A stretch of 14,882 nt of DNA from Lachnospiraceae bacterium (GCA_900755865.1 CAAEHZ010000142.1:1-14882), one strand, 5' to 3'; counted from the stretch's first letter, positions 1-6,730 are shown. Notes: generated by a model from the letters alone, not told the origin. Numbers and translations are program-made.

Positions 1-570
1 ATCTTTCCCTTCCCGCAGCGTTGTTGCCCGGTTAAGAATGAAAGGAACTTTTCCTTCCTCATAAATATCCTCCACCGCATTCCGCCCCACCCGGATATAG
101 GCAGGCTCCTCGTCTGTAAGGAGTGCTTCCATCAGTTTTTCCGACTGCAGCCTGTCTGAGGGCAGATAAATCCGCATCCCCGGAATAGACCCCAGTGTTG
201 CAATATCTGTAGCCGAATGATGGGTCATTCCAAGTGCTCCATAGGAAACCCCGCCTGAAATGCCCAACAGCTTTACATTTGTATGGGAATACGCAACGTC
301 CACCTTCACCTGCTCCATGGAACGGGTAGAAAGGAAACATGCCGGAGAAACAGCGATTGCCTTTTTCCCGCAGGAAGCCATACCGGCTGCGATGGAAACC
401 AGATTCTGTTCGGCAATTCCAACCTCCACAAACTGTTCCGGGTACTGCTCTGCAAAGGGAGTCATGGAACCGCTTCCTCTGGAATCCGAACATAATACCA
501 CTATATCTTTATCCTCAGACGCTTTCCGTAAAAGTACATTACAAATTGCCTGCCTATTTGCTGTTTTCAT
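1..570 (-). CDS. Transketolase C-terminal subunit (partial, 3' end outside window)
   Basis: 190 codons are visible, reading from an ATG at 570 and still open at position 1. The protein begins MKTANRQAICNVLLRKASED and contains the pyrimidine-binding-domain pattern of transketolase C-terminal subunits: a stretch reading VEVGIAEQNLVSIAAGMA (the conserved Glu of the GIAEQ motif contacts the thiazolium cofactor across the dimer in this family), followed by GALGMTHHSATDIATLGSIPG. The family works with a separate N-terminal subunit to move two-carbon ketol units between sugar phosphates in the cytoplasm. Its start lies 17 bases inside the end of the N-terminal subunit gene, so the two are translationally coupled. 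The ribosome site is AGGCGG about six bases before the ATG. The C-terminal third is not in the window. The identification is firm; the substrate is not known. Confidence 0.9.
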   Translation of the reverse strand, partial: MKTANRQAICNVLLRKASEDKDIVVLCSDSRGSGSMTPFAEQYPEQFVEVGIAEQNLVSIAAGMASCGKKAIAVSPACFLSTRSMEQVKVDVAYSHTNVKLLGISGGVSYGALGMTHHSATDIATLGSIPGMRIYLPSDRLQSEKLMEALLTDEEPAYIRVGRNAVEDIYEEGKVPFILNRATTLREGKD

Positions 571-1432
571 GACATTCCGCCTTTCCATGCTCTTCCTCTG
601 CACATATATTGTTCCACTTTTCCTGCAGTTCCCCGACTGCCTGTTCATACTGTTCCTTTGAGAACACCTTATGATGCCATGCCACCTGATTCTCCATAAA
701 GGAAATACCGCTTCCCTTTACCGTATTGGCAATAATCATCGTAGGTTTTCCCTTTGTTTCCTCTGCTGCCGTCAATGCAGCATCTACAGCCCGCATATCA
801 TTTCCCGGAATAGAAATGACATTCCAACCAAACGCAGCCCATCTTTCCTCCTGACTGTCATGTGCCATCACTTCCTCTGTTGTTCCCGAAATCTGCAGCC
901 GGTTTCTGTCTACAATAGCGCATAAATTATCCAGATGGTAATGTCCTCCCGCCATTGCGCCTTCCCAGACACTTCCCTCTGCCAGCTCTCCATCCCCCAT
1001 TACGGTATAAACCCGATAACTTTTCTTATCCATTTTCCCAGCCAGTGCCATTCCTACCCCCACCGGAAGACCATGTCCAAGAGAACCGGAATTCATTTCT
1101 ATTCCGGGAATTTTATTGTTTGGGTGACCGATGAATCTTGACTGAAACGTAGAATAGGTTTCCATCAGTTCCTTCTTATCAAAATATCCCCTGTCTGCAA
1201 GGATGCAGTAAAGACTTTCCACAGAATGTCCCTTACTCAAAATAAACCTGTCACGGTCCGGGTCCTTCCGGTTCTGCGGAGTACAGTTCATATGCTTATA
1301 ATAAAGTGCTGTCAGCACCTCCATTTCACTCATATCCCCGCCTATATGTCCGCATCCTGCGCGGTAAACAAGCTCCACAACATCCCGTCTGATTTCACAT
1401 GCTTTTTTTTCCAGTTCCTTTATTGCTTCCAT
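554..1432 (-). CDS. Transketolase N-terminal (TPP-binding) subunit
   Basis: A 292-residue protein with the thiamine-diphosphate and metal signature GDGELAEGS at residues 146-154, followed by the DRN of the same motif at about 175-177. Other transketolase hallmarks are SKGHS near 66-70 and GSLGHGL at 116-122. It matches the length of stand-alone N-terminal subunits and must pair with the C-terminal subunit encoded just downstream. The reading frame stays open upstream to an ATG at 1498, which would add 22 residues rich in Arg and Lys (RKYWKACRRRKG) that look unlike the family. MEAIKELEKK, beginning at 1432, is a natural family start, so it was chosen; an ATG at 1444 (MAGKM) is also possible. 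No well-spaced ribosome site precedes any of the three. It is preceded by an isomerase-like gene and a possible 30-codon ORF that stops one base before this ATG. Confidence 0.88.
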   Translation of the reverse strand: MEAIKELEKKACEIRRDVVELVYRAGCGHIGGDMSEMEVLTALYYKHMNCTPQNRKDPDRDRFILSKGHSVESLYCILADRGYFDKKELMETYSTFQSRFIGHPNNKIPGIEMNSGSLGHGLPVGVGMALAGKMDKKSYRVYTVMGDGELAEGSVWEGAMAGGHYHLDNLCAIVDRNRLQISGTTEEVMAHDSQEERWAAFGWNVISIPGNDMRAVDAALTAAEETKGKPTMIIANTVKGSGISFMENQVAWHHKVFSKEQYEQAVGELQEKWNNICAEEEHGKAECHENSK

Positions 1433-1433
1433 T

Positions 1434-1526
1434 TTACCAGCCATACCTTTCCGTCGCCTGCAAGCTTTCCAGTATTTTCGTATCATCTGCAGACGCAATT
1501 TTACAGTGTCTTTCCTGCTCTGTCAT
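1434..1526 (-). CDS. Possible 30-residue coupled ORF between isomerase and transketolase
   Basis: An ATG at 1526 overlaps the TGA stop of the isomerase-like gene as ATGA, and the frame (MTEQERHCKIASADDTKILE and ten more residues) closes with a TAA whose last base is one base before the chosen transketolase ATG. This arrangement could carry ribosomes from the isomerase gene into the transketolase gene, which itself lacks a well-placed ribosome site. The peptide has no recognisable domain. It may equally be chance, or a degraded gene end. Nothing beyond the two junctions supports it as a real protein. Confidence 0.25.
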   Translation of the reverse strand: MTEQERHCKIASADDTKILESLQATERYGW

Positions 1527-2923
1527 TCTCCGCGCAAATAAGCCTTTAACTCTTCCTCAACCGGGTCGTATAAATCCGGTGTAATTCCAATATATTTACA
1601 TGCCTCATAGAGAATCGGTACCACGTTCTGATGAATCCCCACGCAATGATGGATGTACGGACCCTCTACAATTTTTGCTTCCAGTCTTTTTATATTATCT
1701 ACCTCTACCCACAGATAAGTTCCCATACCCTTCGGTCCGTCCACTCCTCTCGCATTTCCCAGCAGCAGACTGTATTTCCCGTTATCACCGTCAAATCTTG
1801 CCAGCGTTACTTCTCCTTTTTTTGCCTGCGCCGTAATCGCACCTGGATAATCAAAGGCAAGAGGATACGTAATGACGGGCTTTTCATCTGCCACTGAAAT
1901 CGGCCACGGTCCGCAATGCTGCAACAGTTCTCCATTTGGTATATCAGGATGCCGGATAGTCCAGTCTGCGAAAAAGCTTCTCTTTTCCCTGAAAACCGCT
2001 GCCTCTACCATTAACGCCGTTATGGCACCGTGAATATCCGTTTCACATACAATTGGAATCCCTTTCTCATTTAAAAGGGCATTTGCCGCACAGGGCATAA
2101 TTCCCAGCTCTCCCTGCAGGGCATTCCAGCACTGGATTGCACCTGCATTGCAATGATATTTTTTAACAAGATGTTCCATTGCCACTGCCAGGGCTGCAAT
2201 CTTTTCCAGCTCTTCCTCAGTTACCCGGATATCCATTTTTTCCCTGCAATACCGAATGGTTTCCTGCACTTCCTCCCCCTCTTCCAGACAATGCTTTACC
2301 TCTTCCGTCAGTTCAGGCAGGGGTACCGGTGACAGCTGAACATTAAATTTCTCCAGAAGTTCCCCCTCATTGCACATGGTGGACCAGAAATCAAAGGGTC
2401 TGGGACCAATCTGTAGAATTCGGATATGTTGAAAGGTTTTTACCACATTGCACACTGCCAGAAAGTCCCTGACACCTCTCTCAAAAGCCTCATCCTCCAG
2501 ACGGCAGTTTGTCAAATAGGTAAAGGGAACCTGAAATCTCCTTAACACTTTTCCCGTTGCAAACAGCCCACACTGAGAATCCCTCAGACGCACGCCGTTT
2601 TCATCAGGTCTTTCGTCCAGCGGTCCCCACAAAAGCACCGGCACTCCCAAATCCTTTGCCAGCCGGGCACATAAATATTCCGTGCCAAAATTGCAATGCG
2701 CAAGAAACAGTCCATCTACCTTTTCCCGGCGGAATTTCTCCAGTATCTTCAATCTGTCTTCTTCCGCATATAAGAGTCCTTCCTCATTGATATCATCAAT
2801 GTCTACAAACTCCACTCCCATTTTCCGTAATTTTTCTGCCGTCAGTTTTCTGTACTTTACCGCATCCGGGGCACTGAAAATACTTCTCCTTGTAGGTGCA
2901 AATCCGATTTTTACTTTTTCCAT
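1523..2923 (-). CDS. L-fucose/L-arabinose isomerase-like sugar isomerase
   Basis: A 466-residue protein resembling the L-fucose isomerase fold: Rossmann-like N-terminal domains (segments such as VDGLFLAHCNFGTEYLCARL near 70-90) and a C-terminal domain with probable metal ligands. CETDIHGA at 293-300 supplies Glu294, Asp320 (FFADW) lies 26 residues later, and a His-rich stretch YIHHCVGIH at 423-431 is near the end. The order Glu, Asp, His resembles the Mn-binding triad of fucose isomerase, so an aldose-ketose isomerisation is likely, but this is not canonical FucI (which is longer) or AraA. The ribosome site GGAAGG lies about six bases before the ATG. It is the first gene of an operon with a two-subunit transketolase and lies opposite a LacI regulator, suggesting it makes the ketose that the transketolase later cleaves. 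No sugar kinase is in the window. The exact substrate is unknown. Confidence 0.75.
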   Translation of the reverse strand: MEKVKIGFAPTRRSIFSAPDAVKYRKLTAEKLRKMGVEFVDIDDINEEGLLYAEEDRLKILEKFRREKVDGLFLAHCNFGTEYLCARLAKDLGVPVLLWGPLDERPDENGVRLRDSQCGLFATGKVLRRFQVPFTYLTNCRLEDEAFERGVRDFLAVCNVVKTFQHIRILQIGPRPFDFWSTMCNEGELLEKFNVQLSPVPLPELTEEVKHCLEEGEEVQETIRYCREKMDIRVTEEELEKIAALAVAMEHLVKKYHCNAGAIQCWNALQGELGIMPCAANALLNEKGIPIVCETDIHGAITALMVEAAVFREKRSFFADWTIRHPDIPNGELLQHCGPWPISVADEKPVITYPLAFDYPGAITAQAKKGEVTLARFDGDNGKYSLLLGNARGVDGPKGMGTYLWVEVDNIKRLEAKIVEGPYIHHCVGIHQNVVPILYEACKYIGITPDLYDPVEEELKAYLRGE

Positions 2924-2964
2924 AAATACCTTCCTTTCCTTTTAAATATATTCTCTTTTTCTTC

Positions 2965-2993
2965 ATTATCTTGTTTACACAGCTTAATATCAA
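2965..2993 (-). promoter_or_regulatory. Promoter of isomerase-transketolase operon
   Basis: On the minus strand TTGATA (2988-2993) and GATAAT (2965-2970) are separated by exactly 17 bases. Transcription would begin about 35-40 bases before the isomerase ATG at 2923. The spacer contains TGTGTAAACA, a partial match to half-sites used by LacI/CcpA-type regulators. Confidence 0.6.
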
Positions 2994-2996
2994 CTT

Positions 2997-3018
2997 AACA
3001 TTTAGTATTTTTAATGTT
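2997..3018. promoter_or_regulatory. Candidate operator dyad between divergent promoters
   Basis: AACATTTA (2997-3004) and TTAATGTT (3011-3018) form an imperfect inverted repeat with one mismatched pair, centred between the -35 boxes of the two divergent promoters. CTTAA also recurs at 2983, 2994, 3027 and 3036. The position suits a shared operator for the LacI-type regulator, but the sequence is AT-rich and lacks the usual central CG, so this is tentative. Confidence 0.3.
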
Positions 3019-3022
3019 TCAA

Positions 3023-3051
3023 TTGACTTAATAAGCTTAATTCCTTATAAT
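3023..3051 (+). promoter_or_regulatory. Promoter of the LacI-family regulator
   Basis: TTGACT (3023-3028) and a perfect TATAAT (3046-3051) are separated by 17 bases. The predicted start is near 3058, about 30 bases before the regulator ATG. It is one of the best sigma-A-type promoters in the window. Confidence 0.75.
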
Positions 3052-3087
3052 GGTAAAAGAGTGATTATTTCAGAAAGAGGAAAAGCA

Positions 3088-4101
3088 ATGGCTGTCACTG
3101 CAAAGGATTTAGCGAAAAAACTGAATTTATCTGAAGCTGCCGTTTCCATGGCACTTAACCATAAACCTGGTGTCAGTACAAAAACGCGCCAACGGGTACT
3201 TCAGGCAGCAGAAGAAATGGGTTTTGATTTGACAAAATGGACTGAGGCTGCAAAAAAACCTCCCGTCCGTCAGGGCACTGTTACCCTGATTATTTATAAA
3301 AAACACGGAGCTATCGTTACGGACAGTCCTTTTTTCAGTCAGCTGACAGAAGGCATTCAGCAGGGCTGTAAGCAAGCGGACTATAGTTTGAATATTTGTT
3401 ACTTCTATGAAGAGGACGACATAGAAAAACAGCTTAAAGCACTGCCCTATTGTAATGGGATTATTCTGCTTGCCACAGAAATGCGTGCAGAAGATTTTAA
3501 GCCTTTTTATAATTTATCTCTTCCTCTGGTCGTTCTTGATACGTATTATGATTCTCTGCCCTGGGATTGTGTCCTGATTAACAATCTGCAGGGGGCTTTC
3601 AGCGCAACAAATTACATTATTCAACATACGAAATCGCAGCCTGGATATTTGCGTTCCGCCTATCCTATCGGAAATTTTAACGAAAGAGCTGACGGATTTT
3701 TCAGGGCAATCCGTGCCAATGGAATGTCTGCCTCAAAATCTCAGATGCTTTATCTCACTCCCTCCACCGAAGGAGCTTATGCCGATATGTGTACTCTGCT
3801 TCAGTCCGGAGAAGAACCTGTGAAATGTTATTTTGCTGATAATGACTCCATTGCCATCGGAGCCATAAAAGCTTTCCGGGAAGCAGGCTACCGGATTCCT
3901 CAGGATATCAGCATTATTGGGTTCGACAATATTCCCCTCTGCACTTATGTAGACCCCTCTCTTACTACTATCCATGTTCCCAAACAATACATGGGGCGAA
4001 TGGCTGTTCAACGCCTGATTCAAACTTTACAGGAAACAGAACACTATCCAACAAAAATTGAAATCGGAACAAACCTGATAAAAAGAAATTCTATCGGATA
4101 A
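3088..4101 (+). CDS. LacI-family transcriptional regulator
   Basis: A 337-residue cytoplasmic DNA-binding protein. Residues 3-22 form the LacI helix-turn-helix (VTAKDLAKKLNLSEAAVSMA), followed by NHKPGVSTKTRQRVLQAAEEMGFD. From about residue 63 it has the periplasmic-binding-protein-like effector domain, including the family's C-terminal IIGFDNIPLCTYVDPSLTTI segment. The start at 3088 is set by AGAGG seven bases upstream; the frame is open further 5' but would run through the promoter. Oddly, the hinge after the HTH reads FDLTKWTEAAKKP instead of the usual PNxxAxxL, so its minor-groove contact may differ from LacI and CcpA. It is transcribed away from the isomerase-transketolase operon and is its likely local repressor, released by a sugar ligand; this role is inferred from position. 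Confidence 0.92.
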   Translation: MAVTAKDLAKKLNLSEAAVSMALNHKPGVSTKTRQRVLQAAEEMGFDLTKWTEAAKKPPVRQGTVTLIIYKKHGAIVTDSPFFSQLTEGIQQGCKQADYSLNICYFYEEDDIEKQLKALPYCNGIILLATEMRAEDFKPFYNLSLPLVVLDTYYDSLPWDCVLINNLQGAFSATNYIIQHTKSQPGYLRSAYPIGNFNERADGFFRAIRANGMSASKSQMLYLTPSTEGAYADMCTLLQSGEEPVKCYFADNDSIAIGAIKAFREAGYRIPQDISIIGFDNIPLCTYVDPSLTTIHVPKQYMGRMAVQRLIQTLQETEHYPTKIEIGTNLIKRNSIG

Positions 4102-4109
4102 TTTTTCTG

Positions 4110-4138
4110 TTGCAGTATATTCTTTAATATGATATTAT
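4110..4138 (+). promoter_or_regulatory. Candidate promoter for the Rpn-family gene
   Basis: TTGCAG (4110-4115) and TATTAT (4133-4138) are 17 bases apart, just after the regulator stop codon. A start near 4145 would place both following hairpins in the 5' leader of the Rpn-family gene, so they could act as an attenuator rather than only as terminators for the regulator gene. Confidence 0.4.
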
Positions 4139-4148
4139 AACATTGTTT

Positions 4149-4172
4149 CGTGGGCACTTCTGCCCGCGTTTT
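4149..4172 (+). terminator. Intrinsic terminator after LacI regulator (first of two)
   Basis: CGTGGGC pairs with GCCCGCG (seven pairs, one wobble) around an ACTTCT loop, followed by TTTTC. It lies 47 bases after the regulator stop. Confidence 0.6.
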
Positions 4173-4181
4173 CTTAAAATC

Positions 4182-4199
4182 TGGCGATTCGCCATTTTT
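4182..4199 (+). terminator. Second short hairpin with T5 tract
   Basis: TGGCG and CGCCA enclose a three-base ATT loop and are followed by TTTTT. It lies ten bases after the first hairpin and about 30 bases before the ribosome site of the next gene. It is either a tandem terminator or part of a leader attenuator. Confidence 0.5.
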
Positions 4200-4245
4200 C
4201 AGTTTTTAAACATCTCATTTCATATCTCAAAGGAGGACTTTGTCC

Positions 4246-5553
4246 ATGGCAGTCAAAAAATCTACAGCACCCTATTCTTTAGCTGACATTCTTGGAACAC
4301 CCCTGTCTGAACAGGAAGCCGTTTCCCTCGTCAGCAAAACCACATCCCCGGATACCTTCCACAATTTTAATATCATGGAAGAATCCTACCGGCAGAAGCT
4401 TTTGCAGTTTCTCATGGGAAAGCGCGGGCTTTCCATTACCTATGATACTGTTTTTAAGTATGTCATGATGCCCGGCGGCACCACAGACAGACTGGAACAG
4501 TTCTTAACCGCAATTCTGGGGGAACCGATACAGATTAAACAGATTCTTCCCCGGGAGGGCAGCCAGCTTGCAGATACCAGTTCCTTTATCATTGCGGATA
4601 TTATTGTCAGCACAAGGGACGGCTCCATCATGAACGTGGAAATCCAGAAAATCGGCTACAACTTTCCCGGAGAACGCGCAAGCTGCTACACCGCTGATAT
4701 GATTATGCGGCAGTATAACTACTTAAAGAGCAGGAACCAGAACTTTACCTACCGGGATATGAAGCCCGTCTACCTGATTGTCTTTATGGAACACAGCCCC
4801 GCCCTGTTTAAAACCACCGACCAGTACATTCATAAAAAATGTTCCTATTTCAATACTGATATTAAACTTAATCTTCTTGAAAATATTATCTTCATATCCC
4901 TTGACACATTCCATGACCTGGTTCAAAATATAAATACAACACAGGATGCGTGGCTGGAATTTCTGACAGAAGACAATCCGGAAAAAATAGTCCGGTTCGT
5001 CAACCAGTTTCCGGAATTTCTGCCGTGCTATCAGGATTTGATTTCATTTCGTAAAAAACCGGAGGAGTTGATTCACATGTTTTCTGACGCATTAAGGGAA
5101 CTGGATAAAAATACTGAGCGGTACATGGTGGAGGAACTGAATAAGGAAGTTGCAGATTTGAAGGAAGAAGCAACATCGTTGAAAAAACAGGCAGCAACGT
5201 TGAAAAAAGAAGCAACAGCATTGAAAGAAGAAACAACAACGTTGAAAAACGAAACAACAACGTTGAAAAAAGAAACAACAATGTTGAAAAACGAAACAAC
5301 AATGTTGAAAAACGAAACAACAATGTTGAAAAAAGAATTGGACAAACGGGCGAACGAATTAAATCAACAGGCAGAGAATCTACAGGAATCCGGTAGACAG
5401 GTAGCCACCCTGCAGGAAACCGTAGCCGAAAAGGATTCCACCATTTGCAGGCAGAATTCCGAACTTGCGGATATGCGCGCTCTTATTCAGTCACTTACTC
5501 AAAAACTGGAAGAATATGAGCATCAGTCCGAAAAGGCTCCTTCTGCTCCCTGA
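4246..5553 (+). CDS. Rpn/PD-(D/E)XK nuclease-family protein with heptad coiled coil
   Basis: A 435-residue protein. Residues about 60-250 match the PDDEXK_2/Rpn (recombination-promoting nuclease, transposase-like) family: YDTVFKYVM near 66-74, then Asp118 in IADII and VEIQK at 131-135, giving a D...ExQ variant of the PD-(D/E)XK active site. Family members are linked to DNA cleavage and recombination and are often multicopy in gut Firmicutes. The C-terminal third is different: from about residue 305 to 366 eight full units and one partial unit of the heptad LKxETTx form a regular coiled coil, followed by another Gln/Glu-rich coiled segment. The start ATG has AGGAGG nine bases upstream; a TTG two codons earlier is too close to that site. 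It is a single-gene unit between hairpins on both sides. Its biological role is not evident from context. Confidence 0.82.
   Translation: MAVKKSTAPYSLADILGTPLSEQEAVSLVSKTTSPDTFHNFNIMEESYRQKLLQFLMGKRGLSITYDTVFKYVMMPGGTTDRLEQFLTAILGEPIQIKQILPREGSQLADTSSFIIADIIVSTRDGSIMNVEIQKIGYNFPGERASCYTADMIMRQYNYLKSRNQNFTYRDMKPVYLIVFMEHSPALFKTTDQYIHKKCSYFNTDIKLNLLENIIFISLDTFHDLVQNINTTQDAWLEFLTEDNPEKIVRFVNQFPEFLPCYQDLISFRKKPEELIHMFSDALRELDKNTERYMVEELNKEVADLKEEATSLKKQAATLKKEATALKEETTTLKNETTTLKKETTMLKNETTMLKNETTMLKKELDKRANELNQQAENLQESGRQVATLQETVAEKDSTICRQNSELADMRALIQSLTQKLEEYEHQSEKAPSAP
5158..5343 (+). repeat. In-frame 21-bp tandem repeat array (eight units plus partial)
   Basis: Eight consecutive 21-base units begin with TTG at 5158, 5179, 5200, 5221, 5242, 5263, 5284 and 5305, with an 18-base partial unit from 5326. 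The consensus is TTGAAAAAMGAAACAACAA plus TG or CG. The units at 5284 and 5305 are identical, while the first three are more diverged, suggesting recent growth at the 3' end. Each unit encodes one heptad with Leu first, so unit gain or loss would lengthen or shorten the coiled coil without a frameshift. Confidence 0.9.
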
Positions 5554-5572
5554 CTTTTGATTTTTTTTGCAA

Positions 5573-5605
5573 AAGAGCTTCCTGCCGGATTGGCGGGAAG
5601 CTCTT
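5573..5605. terminator. Shared bidirectional terminator between convergent genes
   Basis: A 14-pair stem (AAGAGCTTCC pairing with GGAAGCTCTT, extended by a T-G wobble and GCC/GGC) has a five-base GGATT loop. On the plus strand it is followed by CTTTA and on the minus strand by TTTTGC. It lies between the Rpn-family gene and the DUF1284 gene, which converge, and can serve both. Confidence 0.8.
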
Positions 5606-5623
5606 CTTTACAGGTAATCTATT

Positions 5624-5995
5624 CTATTTAGGGCAAATATATGCCCACTGGCAGTCCCCACAGATTTCTCTGCCCTTTCCCGCCAGCAATATTTTTTCCG
5701 AAACCAGTCTTTCAAATTCCAGAAAGGGAATTTCCAGCCCGGTGTTCAATCCGCATTTTTCCAGAACCCCTGCATCATATCGGGAAACCTTTTCAAAGGC
5801 TTCGCACAAGCCCTCTTTGTTATGCGGACAGGCAACGCAGATATCGTCTGTCTTTTCTTCCAGAAGAACTGTCGGATTTTTCTCCAGTGCCTGCTTCATT
5901 TCTCCCATATGCTTTGTAAATCCATCACTGTATCCCTTTCCCTCAAAAAAGGCAAGACACATACCGTGATGGGGTCTGATTCGATATTTTGCCAT
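5624..5995 (-). CDS. DUF1284 iron-sulfur-type small protein
   Basis: A 123-residue cytoplasmic protein beginning MAKYRIRPHHGMC and continuing FFEGKGYSDGF, the signature of the DUF1284 family. It holds eight cysteines (13, 53, 56, 64, 81, 112, 115, 121), including CVACPHNKEGLC and CGDCQWAYIC, which look like metal or Fe-S cluster ligands; the family is generally annotated as iron-sulfur binding, with no established reaction. It follows bioY by 47 bases on the same strand and has GAGG about nine bases before its ATG, so it is probably cotranscribed with the biotin transporter and under BirA control. That association suggests, but does not show, a link to biotin or Fe-S metabolism. The shared terminator lies 18 bases past its stop. 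Confidence 0.85.
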   Translation of the reverse strand: MAKYRIRPHHGMCLAFFEGKGYSDGFTKHMGEMKQALEKNPTVLLEEKTDDICVACPHNKEGLCEAFEKVSRYDAGVLEKCGLNTGLEIPFLEFERLVSEKILLAGKGREICGDCQWAYICPK

Positions 5996-6042
5996 TCCTG
6001 TTTTCCTCTGTTGCAGCTTCCTGCTTTTGTAAAATCTGTTGC

Positions 6043-6606
6043 TTACAGTTCACTGATACGCAGCAGCCTGGACAATCTCTTACTCAATCCAAGTGCCAGT
6101 GCAATCTTAATCAGATCGGGAATGATAAAGGGAATGACACACAAGGAAAGAACTGTTGCAATACCGATTGCACCTGTTTTCTGGGTATAAACTACCATAA
6201 ACCACACTGTACCAACGGCATAGCAGACAACCAGTCCAAGTACCATGGACACTGCCAGTACCCATGTTTTCTTACCCAGAAGCTTTTCCATTAACCACAT
6301 TACCAGCGCGGAAAACAGAAAACCAATAATGTATCCGCCGGTATTTCCAAGCAGAGTAACAAGTCCGCCGGAAAATCCTGCAAATACAGGAATACCAATC
6401 GCACCAAGCAGAATATAAATCAGCACTGCCATGCTGCCTCTTTTCCCGCCAAGTACACCTACTGTCAAAAATACCGCAAAGGTCTGCAGGGTAAAGGGAA
6501 CTGTTGCAGGGATGGATATCCAGGAACAAATTGCCATCAAAACGGCAAATACTGCAATATAAACCATATCATACGTCTTACTTCTTACTACTGTCTGTGA
6601 TGCCAT
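6043..6606 (-). CDS. bioY: BioY biotin transporter (ECF S component)
   Basis: A 187-residue hydrophobic protein with about six membrane segments. It has the BioY signature region GIPVFAGFSGGLVTLLGNTGGYIIGF near residues 70-95 and an N-terminal TIM-like region IPATVPFTLQTFAVFLTVGVLGG typical of the family. BioY is the substrate-binding subunit of an energy-coupling-factor transporter that imports biotin; the ATPase and T subunits (EcfA/EcfT) are not in the window. The start at 6606 is chosen because GAGGA lies five bases upstream; an in-frame ATG at 6618 is part of that ribosome site and is unlikely to be used. Its promoter is overlapped by a BirA-type operator, so expression should fall when biotin is plentiful. 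It leads a probable two-gene operon with the DUF1284 gene. Confidence 0.93.
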   Translation of the reverse strand: MASQTVVRSKTYDMVYIAVFAVLMAICSWISIPATVPFTLQTFAVFLTVGVLGGKRGSMAVLIYILLGAIGIPVFAGFSGGLVTLLGNTGGYIIGFLFSALVMWLMEKLLGKKTWVLAVSMVLGLVVCYAVGTVWFMVVYTQKTGAIGIATVLSLCVIPFIIPDLIKIALALGLSKRLSRLLRISEL

Positions 6607-6611
6607 AGGAA

Positions 6612-6630
6612 TCCTCATTTCCGCGCACTT
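6612..6630 (-). repeat. 19-base leader block, copy 1 (bioY ribosome site)
   Basis: AAGTGCGCGGAAATGAGGA on the minus strand ends five bases before the bioY ATG and contains its ribosome site. It differs by one base from the block at 7276-7294, which holds the same position before the next minus-strand gene. Confidence 0.75.
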
Positions 6631-6669
6631 ATGCTGCGCTGTATTATAGTTTCAAAATTTCCATGGTTC

Positions 6670-6698
6670 ATAGTAGCATTCTTTTCTTTGATTGTCAA
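6670..6698 (-). promoter_or_regulatory. bioY promoter
   Basis: A perfect TTGACA (6693-6698) and TACTAT (6670-6675) are separated by 17 bases on the minus strand. The start is expected near 6663, giving a leader of about 55 bases. The -35 box lies inside one arm of the BirA operator. Confidence 0.8.
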
Positions 6699-6723
6699 CC
6701 AGATAAGCATATTGGTTGATAAT
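6691..6723. promoter_or_regulatory. BirA-type biotin operator
   Basis: ATTGTCAACC (6691-6700) and GGTTGATAAT (6714-6723) form an inverted repeat with a 13-base spacer and only one mismatched pair in ten. This matches the known Gram-positive BirA operator layout of TTGTTAACC and GGTTAACAA half-sites. It overlaps the bioY -35 box, so bound biotinyl-AMP-BirA would block transcription. The gene for BirA is not in the window. Confidence 0.8.
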
Positions 6724-6730
6724 TGTTTTC

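Noticed and set aside
59..493. 144-codon minus-strand frame rich in Gly, Arg and Cys
   Set aside because: It is an alternate frame inside the transketolase C-terminal subunit gene.
1433..1498. Longer transketolase N-terminal start at 1498
   Set aside because: The added 22 residues are Arg/Lys-rich and atypical for the family, and no ribosome site supports that ATG.
5158..5343. Tandem repeats as a possible CRISPR array
   Set aside because: Units are contiguous, 21 bases, in frame within a gene, and have no unique spacers.
5000..5345. Minus-strand open frames reading FFNIVVS and LLFRFST repeats
   Set aside because: They are the reverse complement of the 21-base heptad array; repeat periodicity keeps all frames open and no real start signal is present.
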